From Zoroaster sp. YZ-2022 (lineage: Eukaryota; Echinodermata; Asteroidea; Forcipulatida; Zoroasteridae), in NCBI GenBank assembly GCA_029582265.1, contig CM055831.1, forward strand, positions 26,388,526 through 26,452,525: a stretch of DNA of 64,000 bases. Reading direction: 5' to 3'. How positions within the stretch are numbered: the stretch's first letter is position 1; each line of letters begins with the position of its first letter. The translations under genes were made by a program, and so were the position numbers. Under the pieces are notes generated by a model. It had not been told where the DNA came from. It ran no database searches and saw only the letters and a list, made by a program, of their open reading frames with translations. This document shows, piece by piece, positions 46,070-58,261 of this stretch.

Positions 46070-48430
46070 GCGCCATTTTGTTTGGGATCCGCCCTAACGT
46101 TACATGTAGCATCATTTGCTCTGTCTTCAACAAGAAAAATTGACTTCATTTTGTGTTCAACTGTCTTAAAGTGACTTCAATAAAACAAGGTAAAATCACT
46201 GTAGGGTAAGCTAACATTTGTTCAAATGTTTTGACAGTGATACAGTGGATAAGATTAGACGGTAGACCAACTGGTTTAAAGTGACTTCAATAAAACAAGG
46301 TAAACCACTGTAGGGTAAGCTAACATTTGTTCAAATGTTTTGACAGTGATACAGTGGATAAGATTAGACGGTAAACCAACTGGTTTAAAGCAGGGAAGGT
46401 ACAACATTGGTAATGACCTGATTACAAAATGACTGAATTATTATCCAAAAGCTAACTTGATGTGAAGTTGGTAAGAGGTACCAATCATCCACAATAATTG
46501 TTCAGTATGAAGAGCTCTGATTTCAGAGAAAACACAACAAAATATGCACATTAAAAAGTTGCTTGGTCACTTTCTGCTCCAAGTGTTTTCTACAAAAATA
46601 GTGAATGTTTTTTATACTTTTCTCAAGACTTAGACTCTGCTTTGAGCTGAAACTATCACAGGATGGTTGTTTAATATATAATATCTTGATTCAATACATG
46701 GGGACACATACCCATAGAAGTAGTTATGACAACATAATCAATGTTGTAACTAAGGCATGGGTGTTGATCGGTGGGAGACAAGGGGACATGCCAATCTCCA
46801 CTTTTTAGAGTGGTGGGGGGGGGGTGGACAACAAGGCGTACCATAATTTCGGCACCCATTATGATCGCCCTATCTGACACGGTGAGCAATTCATTTTTCA
46901 GAATGTTTCTTGATTGGCAAAGCTTTAATTTTTAATAATTGAAATCAAGCTTGATCATACCACGATGCGATATTGCATCTGTTTCAGCAATCGCTATTAC
47001 AATGCAAAGAAACAAAAATGGACGGAGGAATAACATTTCGTTTAATAATGACTGCAATTTTGCTTGGAATAAAAAAAAATTGCATGGAAGAAAGATACAC
47101 TTGAAGTTCTTTGGCCATTTGGTAGCACTTCTGGCCCAATTTCCGCACACTATTAAAGATAATTGTTTCTGGTAAAATACGGGCATATATATGATGGACT
47201 AAACGGCAGTAAAGTCTAAAAAACAACAACTGAAATTGTGGCTGAGTTGTGCACACTGCATAATGTAATTCTGCATAAATTAAATATGTGCTATACAAAA
47301 TTCACATTTTGCTATAGATGCAAATTATTATTTTGCCATCACAGCCTTTGCTGCGCAAAATTTTCGAACGAAATCATCCCTGCGATGATTTCTCCCTTAT
47401 GGTTACAAATGGGATCAATTATTTTCTGATGGGGGAAATCCTCATTTAAATAAAAAATACATCCAAAAATAGGGGAAAAATTGTAGTAACATTAACATTC
47501 CCTTTAAACGGTGAAAAGGATAAGTAAAGACTGTTTGCGGTAATTAGTTCTCCAATTTCACACCAGTAAACCTTTTTATAAAACTTGCATTTAATTATTT
47601 GTTTGATTCATAACAAAGATCATGTACATTGTGTAAGGTTATGAAATGTTCAAATGCTAGTTTTTTGACATGTATACATGTAGATTTAATTGAAATCATT
47701 TATAAAAGGTATCGTACTGTAAATGATTTTAATTATGACTTTATTCACTTACTAACCAGTTTCATGAACATGTTTTTTTTGTTCCCAGGACAGCAAATAG
47801 CTCTCCTCGGTAATTCAAGGAGAGCAATTTACAGCTTTCCTTGAATTTCTCAAAATGAAGGACTGGGGGGGATGGGGGGAATGGGGGGGATGGGGGGGGG
47901 GGGGGGATGACAGTACATCAATTTCCCCCTCACACTTTCTTGATGGCCTTTATAATAAAAATGCTGTAAATATATATACACTGGTAATGTTGACATTGGG
48001 TCATGTGATACATAGTCTAACTTGGCTCACTACACATTTTGTTCCTCTTACAGAGAGCTTGATAAGCAATATTTCTACACATTAATTGCTAAGTAATCAA
48101 CATTTTTAGCAGCTTTTATTATTGCACAAAGCATGCACAAAGTATGCGTGCTTTTCAATCTTTTTATAGTAGGGCAGTGAACCCATCTTTAAAGAAAATT
48201 GATGATAAGGAAACTTATACATCAATATTTTTGAAAATATATGGAAGATTGTTTAAAACAGTTTTAAATATAACTTTAAGGTATAATTTAAAAGTGTGCC
48301 ACATAAGACAACGCTGAGTTTCTGCCCAGTTTCTGGATTGAAGTTTACGATATTAAAATCCTTATGGATTATTAATAATTCAAGTTTTATTTTAAAACTT
48401 GGATGCCAACATTTAATCTAAGTACAGAGT
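46070..48430 (+). repeat. Block D, copy 1 (direct repeat of 60985-63324)
   Basis: This 2.4 kb block is nearly identical to 60985-63324 in the same orientation, including a 109-bp tandem duplication near its start, a G tract, a hairpin (about 47818-47845) and the final stretch ending at 48430, where the second copy runs into a gap. Open frames inside it (for example 46939-47175) lie in repeat-like sequence related to the L/M intron element, and I see no gene. It separates M from the TRIM copy in R. Confidence 0.9.
46167..46386. repeat. 109-bp tandem duplication, block D copy 1
   Basis: Two units starting TAAAGTGACTTCAATAAAAC and ending GACCAACTGGTT. The first contains GTAAAATC and the second GTAAACC. 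Confidence 0.85.
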
Positions 48431-48913
48431 ATCTAGAATCCAGAAAAGGCAGATCTTAATTACAACTTGGCTCATACACACAGTGATGCAAGACCGTAGC
48501 CAAAGGATGTGTGTGACCCCCCCCCCCCCCCATATCGATTTTCATTTGGCAAATTGATCATGCCAACCTGAACCCTCACCCAGCAATTTTGAAGGTATCA
48601 ATTGTTTACTACCTCTGAAGACAATCTACAAATTAGCTCACACTCCCCCCATAAAAAAGAAAGGAAAAAAGGATTATGCAGTGATGGACAGATGGATGAA
48701 GAGGGCTTACACAGTATGCCTGCAAGACAAAAATACCATTGGAGAAGTAGGGGTGCACCTTATGAAAATACCTCTTATTGTGAGGGATGAGAGGATTGGA
48801 TACATATTCAGAGAATTAAGGATTGTTAGACATGTCAGGGAAGTCAGGATATGTGTATGTGGCTTATGTTGAGTTTGTTCTCAATCTTCTTTTCTTATAT
48901 CATTTATTAACAG
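48431..48913. other. Upstream region of TRIM copy R
   Basis: Unique in the window. Holds a C tract (48519-48532) and the pyrimidine-rich end of a probable 5' UTR intron before 48914. No promoter recognised; the first exon is not identified. Confidence 0.5.
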
Positions 48914-50230
48914 ATAGAAATGGCTACTTCTAAACCAACATTGGGTTCAGCTCTAGAGAAAATCAGCAAGGATCATCTTGAGTGCAGTATTTGCAAAGAG
49001 GTGTACAGACAACCCAAAATACTGGACTGTGTCCACAGCTTCTGTGAACACTGTTTAGATGAATACCACACAACCAAATACAAGGATGCTGTCATGATTC
49101 CTTGTCCTTTGTGTCGACGGGAGACACAACTTCCTACGATGGGTGTTCCAGGCCTCAAGACCAACTTCTATCTAATTGGTCTTGTTGAGGAGATCACATT
49201 GCAACAGAAGTTGGTCAGCTCATCAGGCAACACAAAGCTTACCTGTGAATTATGCAATGAGGGAAATGAGGCTACACATCACTGTCTGGACTGCCCAATG
49301 GATATTTGCGGAAACTGCTACAAAATGCACCAGAAAATTCCATCATTGTCCATTCATACCATTGCTACTTTGGAAGACTTTATTCAGGGGAAGGTAGCAA
49401 TAAAAGAGACAAAACAAAAACGTCGTCCAGAATGCCAAACCCATGAGGGTGAAGTGGCATGGTTCTACTGTGTAACATGTGACAAGTTGATTTGCCAAGC
49501 TTGCACTGTCCTACACCACTGTAAACCACAACATGAGTACATTGAGTATGACCAAGCCTCATCCACATATAAACAGTCATTGGCTCAATTCTTTACTCCC
49601 CTTGAAGGAGTTCTCAAGAAACTTGAACAATCTCTAGCAACTGCCTCAACAATGAAAGACGAACTGGGCATCACAGTTGAAAGAACCATGGCAGAGGTGA
49701 AGAACAGAGCTGATGAGATCAGGGCTGAGGTAACAGCTCAAGAGAGTCGCATCATTGATGAAATCAAAAACCTCCACAAAGATCAGAACAACAAATTGGA
49801 TGAATATGAGCAAACAGTGAGTGTAATCTCACAACAAATACAGCATTCACTGGAGAACGCGCAAAAGATGTCACCAACAATTCATCAGATCCTGACTTCC
49901 TTGCACTCTATCCCACTATCAGCAAGGACTTGAAATTTCTCAGCAGTCAAAGACTTCCCAAAATTGATCACAAGCTTTGTCATCTGAGATTCAAGGAGAG
50001 TCAGAGGGTTGGTGATATCAATCTTGGCAAGGTGGAGCTGCAGGAACCCAAGTGGGAGCTGTGTGAAAAATTTGGCAAAAATGGAGGTGGTTCAGGAGAA
50101 TTCAGTGGGGCTTATGGTATTGCTGCTTGTCAACCTGGTGATGAGATTGCAGTGGCAGACTATTATAACAAGAGAGTGGTAATCTGCAGCACCAAGGGAC
50201 ATCAGAAAAGAACGATTCCAATACAAGGAG
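48914..50230 (+). pseudogene. TRIM-NHL gene copy R, exon 1 (RING intact, frameshifted)
   Basis: A splice acceptor (ATTAACAG) at 48906-48913 precedes the ATG at 48920, implying an upstream 5' UTR exon. The C3HC4 RING is complete: Cys22, Cys25, Cys37, His39, Cys42, Cys45, Cys62, Cys65. B-box 1 begins at Cys108, B-box 2 lies near residues 170-207 and the coiled coil at about 215-310. Near 49855-49866 the sequence has 2 extra bases relative to L, so the frame runs out at 49933, while the NHL part continues in another frame (49930-50230) to a GTAAGT donor at 50231. Read literally, the product is a 337-residue RING/B-box/coiled-coil protein without NHL. The shift could also be a sequencing error, since everything else in the exon looks functional. 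Confidence 0.85.
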
Positions 50231-52774
50231 GTAAGTTTCTTATGTACACATTATGCATTCAATAGCATGTAGTGTAGTACAGTGCATGCTGTGTAAAAAC
50301 AAGACTGTGGTGTAATACATTTCATTTCAAGTCGTTTTTAAATTTTACACGTCAAATTCACAAAGCAACAAATCCATTAAAACAAAAAACTTAAAGAGAA
50401 AATTGCACAGTATAAAAACATATATAGGCCTAACGAGCGAAAAACAGTGAAAAAGAAACAACATCCCCAAACAAAGACAATACCCCTGTAGGATTGTAAG
50501 TGAACTTAAAGAGATATTCTAAACCACTCTTTAACAAGGACTTTATTTATTGTTATGACTTATTAGATATCCATAATACCAACTAAAACATCATTTGAAT
50601 CTCAAACTTTTTTTTTTAGTTTAAAAAAAAAATGCATCGGTCCATGCAGCTTATTCAGCCAATTTGCAAAAAGAACACATAGCACTGCTGTTTAAGTATG
50701 TAAATGCAACACATCAGTGGAGGTTCAATAAACATGGCATGGGTAGCAGCATAAAGGGTTGTTGTGTTTTCATATAGTCAGTCGTCTGCTAGTAACATCG
50801 ATCGATAAATGTTCTCCTTCAATTTCATATTTAATTTGGAGAATTCTGCTTAAAATTTTTAATTTAATTGTTAGTCAGATAGCCATAGACCAGAATTATT
50901 GCCAGAGTGAAAGTGAAGTTCTACAGATTTCCAGCCAGCCATAGAAGCTTGACAAGACCATGGGTGTGCTTTGTAATTTAAAACAACCGGTCAAACTTCA
51001 ATAATTTGCAGCACACATTAGTCAAAAGTTTGACAAGAAATAACTGCCACACTTCACTTACTTAATTTGTTTTGAATGATGTGGTTGAACATGCAAGTAA
51101 ACAACTCAATGACGTAGCATTGACAGACAGAATCATGCCATCTGACCAGTTTAAAGTTACTCTGAATACAAGCAAACAACATCTTACAAATATAACTTTG
51201 ACAATTAATTCCCTGGTAATTTCTCATGCCAAGTTGTCCATAGAATGGTCAAATTTGTCCCTATATTGATGGAAAATCATGACAGATGTTCATGTGTATC
51301 AGTAAACTGAGCATTAATTGCAGGTATACAATGTACACATACACATAATCTTGATAAGTTTGTTTTCCCTCACTTACACCACACGCTATGCCACATTGCC
51401 ACGATGTAAACAAAGATTGACACCGGACTTTCCTGAAAAAAACTGGTTCAGAAAAAATGGCATTTTAAAGGTTTACTGAAACAGAAATATTCTTGTGGGA
51501 GATTGATAGATTGGATGTTGTAACAACCTCATTTGAGTTTTGTTTCTCCAAAATATATTTCAATCAGAGAAAATTGGTTTTTTTTTGTCGCTGTTCATTA
51601 CCCCCATGAAAAAAAGAATAGAGATTTTTGTACACATCATTGACAGCATACGGTAGCATCCATCGGGTGTGAACATCACACAGGAGTTATCAAAACTTAA
51701 ATACACATGATGTACATATGCTGTAAATACACGTGTGTGTTAGCAAGTGCGTCAAAAGATCATTGGTGCATTTTCATCTCTATAGAGTGCATTAGAATAT
51801 CTCTTTAATCACTATCTAATTGCTCTCCTAGTACTACCTGAACAAACATAAAAACAACAAACATTAAACAAAGAAAAGATGAACACCACAAAAACACCAG
51901 ACAGATACAATCAGATTGCATCACAAACACACCGAGTCACAGACAAATCAACAGACAACGTCAGACAGATACAATCAGACTGCATCACAAACGCACAGAG
52001 TCACAGACAAATCAACAGACAACACCAGACAGATACAATCAGACTGCATCACAAACGCACGGAGTCACAGACAAATCAACAGACGTCAGACAGATACAAT
52101 CAGACTGCATCACAAACGCATGGAGTCACAGACAAATCAACAGAAATCTAAGTAGACTATGTACAGGAAAAATATATTTAAGAATTGAAAAATGCAGGAA
52201 AAAAGATCTGAACGATTTATTGAAAGGATTGGTAGTTGCCTGAGAATGTTTGTCATAATAATATCCCTGTATGAGCTGATCTGTACAAATGAAACCACTA
52301 TGAAAGGTCTTTACAATTAATTCCATCAAATATATTTGTGATAACAAATTATTAATGCTTCAACATTTGAAATACATACATGTATATGTAGATAATATAG
52401 GCTGACATATTCATAGAGGTGAAATAAATTAAAAATTTAATTTATTTTTAATGTAGAAATATAGAAATGCTATTAAAAACTTCATACATTGAAATTATGT
52501 GCTATACATGTACTCACTGGCTGTCATCAATTTAAATTTAGCCTATTTTATTTTCTGAAACATGACATTGATTGAAATAAATAGTGAATAATAAATCATG
52601 ACAGTTCAAAGGTTCAATGTGAACATTGGCTGTTGTGAATCCCTTTGTACATGTATAGGCTTTTATGTCAAAATATGTAGAAATATCTTCATTTAATGTT
52701 CAGCTCATAAAACATAACACACATAATTGTTATATCACTGTGCTGTGTTATCTCTATTATTATTATTTTTCCAG
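50231..52774 (+). other. Intron of TRIM copy R
   Basis: GT-AG intron of 2.54 kb. The first 55 and last 250 bases match L and M; the middle is unrelated to theirs. Apart from the tandem repeat at 51897-52147 it is AT-rich sequence in which I see no gene. Confidence 0.75.
51897..52147 (+). repeat. 64-66 bp tandem repeat, about 4 copies, in R intron
   Basis: Units begin CAGACAGATACAATCAGA and end ACAGACAAATCAACAGACA; the last unit is shorter. Two overlapping open frames through it (QTD, SQTH and TDKST patterns) are by-products of the repeat, not genes. Absent from L and M. Confidence 0.9.
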
Positions 52775-53394
52775 ATCCATATGGCATTGCAGCTATACAC
52801 AATCACTTAGTGATTGTAGACCGCACCAACAATGTCATCAAGATGTACAACAATGATGGCACACTTGCCTTTGACTTCCACACAGTGCCTCATAGTGAGG
52901 TAGGGAAGACAGCAGTGGAACTCCGGAATGTAGCAGTAAATAATAAGGGTAACATCATAATAGGTGATGTGAAGAGGATGGTGGTGAGCGAACACAGCCC
53001 CACTGATGGCTCGCTCATTCACACTATGCCTGTCAAAACAAAACCTTACTTCCTGGCCATTGATAATAATAATAGAGTTGTAGTCAGTGGTAATAACCAA
53101 CATCAAGTAGACATTGTTGATAGCAATGGTACTTCATTACTCACAATCAAACCAACAATCAATGGTCAGGAAGTTAAATACTGCAATGGTGTATGCTGTG
53201 ACAGATCAGGCATATACATTGCAGTGCACAATGGGGATAACACTGGTCATATTCACCATTATGATGATGAAGGTAGATTCATCACATGTATAGCTCAGGG
53301 TCTGTACTGCCCCATGGGAATCACATTCACTGCAGATGGGCATCAGCTGGTAGCAGCAGACTGCAACTCAGTGAAGATATATCACATAATGTGA
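52775..53394 (+). CDS. TRIM-NHL gene copy R, exon 2 (NHL repeats)
   Basis: Starts after a T-rich acceptor (TTTTCCAG, ending 52774) in phase 1, matching the donor at 50231, and ends with TGA at 53392-53394. It encodes NHL blades that align with L and M exon 2 at high identity, with small in-frame differences: codons lost in the HNGD and DGH regions, and DRT instead of DDT near the start. All length changes are multiples of three, which suggests selection kept this exon coding. It is reachable only if the exon 1 frameshift is an error or is bypassed. Confidence 0.8.
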
Positions 53395-54186
53395 TGTAAT
53401 CCAACATGCTGCTGACTGGCAATCTCCCTTGTCATCATCATAATGGTGAAATGTCCTCTTCAAGATATGTTACCCAAACATGTAATGTAGAATCTTGAGT
53501 ATCAATGTCACTCTATAGAATTAATCTTGTATCATTTATTATTAATGTTTGACATGACAAGAGATACAGAGCATATACAATTCATTGACAATGAAATCTT
53601 CACTCAGGAAATTATTGCTGTTTTGATGAAAACAAAAATTACCAGTAAAATATCGGTGATAAATATTTCACAAGACAAATGTCCAAGAAGCATGGTTTAT
53701 CTAAGTACCTAAATGAATTAATGACCTGCCATCAATTCATTTCATAACTTTATCACTGTAAACATGGCTCTGATGTTTTTTATATTTAATTTGTAATTTT
53801 TGCATATTTTGATGACTTTTTAAAAGGAAAATAGTTATTTTCAGATAAAAAAATTGCCATGAATCACTGGTGAAAAAATATTTGATCCATCTTTAAGAGG
53901 GAATTCCCTTCATTTTGCTTTTGACATTGTCTGTTGATTTGTAAATGTTACTCTTTAATTATTCATATGTCAATATCTTGTCAATACTTTCTTTGTTTTC
54001 ACTGATGGTCATCCATTGTTTGCCAATCACCAGTTGACAAAAACTACAATTGTGACATAGCAAAAGAAAGGTCTATACCCTCTCTTGTCCCCCTCTGGAT
54101 CCACCCTTGTACAGAGTTGCATAATGGAAAGGTTATATTCTACACCTGAGCTGCACCTTATACAAGTCTAGTTTTCTTCCTCTTAC

Positions 54187-54298
54187 CTTTTGTTGGAGCA
54201 TCCTGAGCTGATCTCTCTTGGTTGAGGATGTTTCTTGCTGAGACTGTTTCTTGTTGACCTCTGATCAGGTCAATTAGAAGGGTTGTCATGTCGTCAAC
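54187..54298 (-). CDS. 112-nt internal exon of an unrecognised gene, copy R
   Basis: Third copy, with intact acceptor and donor; the variable codon is Asp. It lies 0.8 kb beyond the TRIM stop codon on the opposite strand, without an intervening LINE. Confidence 0.5.
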
Positions 54299-56809
54299 CT
54301 GGAGGGAAATAAAAATGAATAGTACATTCTTGATACACTGTTTGTAAAATGTCATCATGTGCATGAATACTAAATGACAATCAAGAATTGCATATAAACA
54401 ATTGACCAGTCAATGTTTCATTTGGAAACAAGTTGTGAAATCTCATTCACAGTTTCTAAGCAAAGCACTGTAGGTTTCTATGAAATCATTTCTGTCCCAT
54501 TCCAGACAGAAATTATCTTCAGGAAACCCATGACTCTTAATCTCATAAATGAGGAGCTTCATTTGTCTTGACTTAAATTTACTTTTCAACATATATGATT
54601 ATTGTACACTTTTAAAAATAAGCATTCATAATTAGCTTTATACATTATATATTGAACACTTTTACAAATGATAATCTTCATCAATTGTGTAATAAGCTTA
54701 ATTGTATACATTGCAATGAACAAACTGTTTTGAGGTTTTCATGTCCCAAGTCCCAATAACTTCCAATGGCAGATCCGGTGGGTGTGAGGTGCCTTGGGGG
54801 ATGAAGCCCCCTCCTCCCTGCTTTGGGTATTTTGTTATCTAATTATACCTTGTAGAAGTTGGTTGATATAAATACTAAGCACTGTACATTATCTATATAT
54901 ATGAGCATGATTCCATGTGGATCCAGTCTCTTGTAGAGTCTTCAATGAGGGTAATGACCTTCATTATACTGTCATTTATTTAGTTGCTACAGTTCATCAT
55001 ACTCATGTGTATCACCAGGGAGGTTTGAAGGATGTGAACAAATGTCCTTCTAGATTTGGATTCTATATTTTAATGAAGAAGCAAAGATGCCACTTCTTTT
55101 CTAAAAAAAACAAACAAAAACAATTTGTGTGATAATGTGAACATTTGAATACATTTACAAATGTTCAACTCATAATGAAATTCCTGGTGACACGCATGAT
55201 ACTATGCAATGTTTATATTCAAGTCTTGTGTACTTTTATCAATTGTTGGAATCTAATGCACCTTCTTAATAAGGTCAATCCAATTCTATTTCTGAATGAA
55301 TGTATTTGTACAGGGAGGTTACACTTTTGCTAAATTTCTTCTACAAGTTTGCTTACTTTCAAGATCTGCATTTATCAACCAACCTGTGAAAGTTTCAGCT
55401 TAATGAGGTTGTGTCTTTAATGTCAAAATAGTGAAAATACCTTTAAATTGTTTGTATTTATTATAATTTTGTGTCTCATTCAGTCAGAAATTCAGTCAAG
55501 AAATGATTTCATAAATTTGTATTTATATGATAGTTCCTCAGACAGAAAGATTTCAAGAGATGTTTGATTCTATCATCAACTTTACACCAAGTACATTATA
55601 TGTAAAACTATGTGTAACCTCCCTTTAAGCAAATTATTATTGTTTTGTAATTCCACAATTTGTTCATTCCTCAATGGAGTAACTAAATTTCAAGCCACTG
55701 AAAACCTCAAACTTGTGCTCTAATGTTTCTTTGCTGATGAATTTCAACAAATATTCATTTGCAGACTTTCAAGGACATTTGTTTCACAATCTCTCCTTTA
55801 ATTACTGGTATATCATCTAGAGACTTTTGGTTTATTGACTATTATTATGTGATTGTTGATTAAGTTCAATTTAGTTTCAATAAGATTTAATTTACTTGTC
55901 ATTCATATTGCAATCCATAAAGCTCTCTCTGCATGTACATAGATCTTATCAAAATAAAATATTGTACAAATCTAATTTTGTGAATAAAATAAATGATGTG
56001 AATAAATCATATCTATGAATGTATAACTTTAAATTATTTTCATTTCTTTTGATTGTATATCATGGGTTTATCGGGGGGGGGGGGGACGGACCAAAAAAAA
56101 CCATTTTATTACTGGTTCACCATCATCAAAAGTATTTCTTGAATTACACAAATTTGTATTAAAATTTACAGCTTTCCCTCCCTTCAACACAAATTGGAAT
56201 CATCTGCTTTGACTTTTGCATGCATCCTGCACATTTCAGATGCGGATCCTTCCATTAGTTCTGGGGATAAACAGCAGAGCTGCACAGTGGTGATGAAGTT
56301 GGAAATGAGTCAAGGATGTTTGGGAGTAGTTTGGTCAACAACTGAATTCAGGTCCGCATTAAAAGAAAGCTAATATCAGCTCTTTTGGAATGAGGGATTT
56401 TTGACTAAGAACTAAACTTTCCTGCAATGACCTTTTGAAATGTCAACTCAGTGATTCTTAGTCCTCAGAAACACACAAAATATTGAACACGCTTACCATT
56501 AAGTATCATGGAAACTTACCATCAAGTTTCACAAAAATCCCTGAACAAGTTGACACATCCTGTACAACGAGCTACAACATGATCCGATGTTATCATGGTC
56601 ATTGCTGACAGAAAGAGGGCAGCATGCTACAACATTGAAACTATCATGTTATTCAGACTACCCAACCAGAATGACCTGTAGGAAGATTGTTTCAAAATAA
56701 TTTAAATATCGTTAAGATTCAAGCCAATAGGCCTAAGAGACACTGTTTTCATGACCATGAGATCAAGTTATAATATTAAAATAATTACACAAATTTTGCA
56801 TGACACCTA

Positions 56810-57012
56810 GCTTAACGAGGTATCGTCACGATCAACAGGGCATGGAAACGGAGTGCTTGTTTTAGATAAACTCATTGACTGAAAATAATACCCTATATGA
56901 TAAGGTCATATTACTATTGCTAGTGTTGCTGTATGAAGGAGTCAGTAATTTTCAGTCACTTAGGTCATCTTAAACTAGGACACCAATTACATGCCCTGTT
57001 TAAAATCTGCTC
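56810..57012. mobile_element. TTAA MITE, copy R (first)
   Basis: Left end decayed (TTAACGAGGTATCGTCACGA), internal CAACAGGGCATGGAAAC arm and its partner CATGCCCTGTTTAAAATC. Confidence 0.75.
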
Positions 57013-58040
57013 TGAACTCAAAACATAAAAATTTAACATTATTGAATCAATATTAGAAATAGAAATATCTAACTGAAAACATGACAATTGGATTAAAAAT
57101 TCATTGCATGGTGTTGATGACAGGATAAAGACCGATTGGGTCACGGCCACGGGGATAAAGAACCAGCAAACCATAGGTAATGTCCTTAATTGCCTATGGC
57201 CACATTTATCCTGAGGTCAAGACAAAGTGTTACTCTTTTATTCCCATTCATGAATGCTCTCCTGATTTTATTGTAAAAATATAAAAAAACATTTTGTTCC
57301 AAAAACTGGAACAATTTGCATCCAGAAACACAGATCATATGCAGCTGGTACATCTCAAATGAAATGTCGAGTTGTAACCTCCAGGTCTTTTCAGAACTAA
57401 TTACTACTCAATTGAGCATTTCACATGGTGTCACCGCAATTAGTCTTAGTAGTCAAATGAACTTTGCACAAATGTTTAAAGGGAAGGTACAGCACTGGTA
57501 ATGACATGTACACAAAATGACCAAATTATTATATGACAGCTAACTTGAAATATAAATTATATCTCAAGTACTTGCATTAAAAAAAATTAACAAAATAGAA
57601 CATTTACTGCAATGTTTTCTGTAAAATATGGGAATGTTTTTTTTTAAACATTTTTTCTCAAGACTTGACTCCACATTGAACTGAAACTTAGTACATCTTG
57701 GTTCAAAGAGAGAAAGCATCCTTGTAGAAGCAGTGATACCAACATTAAGACTGGTCTTAAACAACCATGTGATCATATGTCAACCAATCAGAATTCCTAA
57801 ACCTAGTGTAAACTGCCTCTGAGTCATTTATGAATTTTCCAATTTTCAGGCCAACTAAACCAATTCAACTTTCTTCCCTGAAGCTAAGTTAATAATTTAT
57901 GACCTTCTCCCACCATCCTCCTCCAACATTCCCTGCTAATCCCCATCATTTCAAATGAATACTCCCCAGTATCATTGTCCTGAGTCATGACTACAGCATT
58001 TCTTAAAATTACAAACTACTTCTGACAGTTTCATTCTTAA

Positions 58041-58261
58041 TTAAAGGGACAATATCATCACGATCAACAGGGCATGGAATCTGAGTGCTAGTTTTAGATT
58101 AACTCAGTGACTGATAATACCCCACATGATAAGGTCATATTACTGTTGCTGCTGTATAAATGAATCAGTAATTTTTAATCACTGTGTTCATCTTAAACAA
58201 GAACACTGATTCCATGCCCTGTTGAAAATCTGCTCTGATCATGGCGATACTGTCCCTTTGA
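58041..58261. mobile_element. TTAA MITE, copy R (second)
   Basis: TTAAAGGGACAATATCATCA to GCGATACTGTCCCTTTGA; the right TTAA has one change. Confidence 0.85.

Larger units (their letters stand above)
32988..46130 (+). repeat. Segmental duplication unit, copy M (direct)
   Basis: Same unit as R, in the same orientation. It starts at the second gap inside TRIM exon 1 and runs through TRIM exon 2, the shared LINE and the 112-nt exon (42074-42185) into the non-coding flank. Specific to M are the DNA transposon in exon 1 (33393-36168), replacement of about 1.3 kb of the unit by about 100 unrelated bases at 42440-42545, a diverged stretch at about 42795-43225, and a 23-bp tandem array at 43342-43615. 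The unit joins block D at about 46050-46120 through a recombinant junction. Confidence 0.9.
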
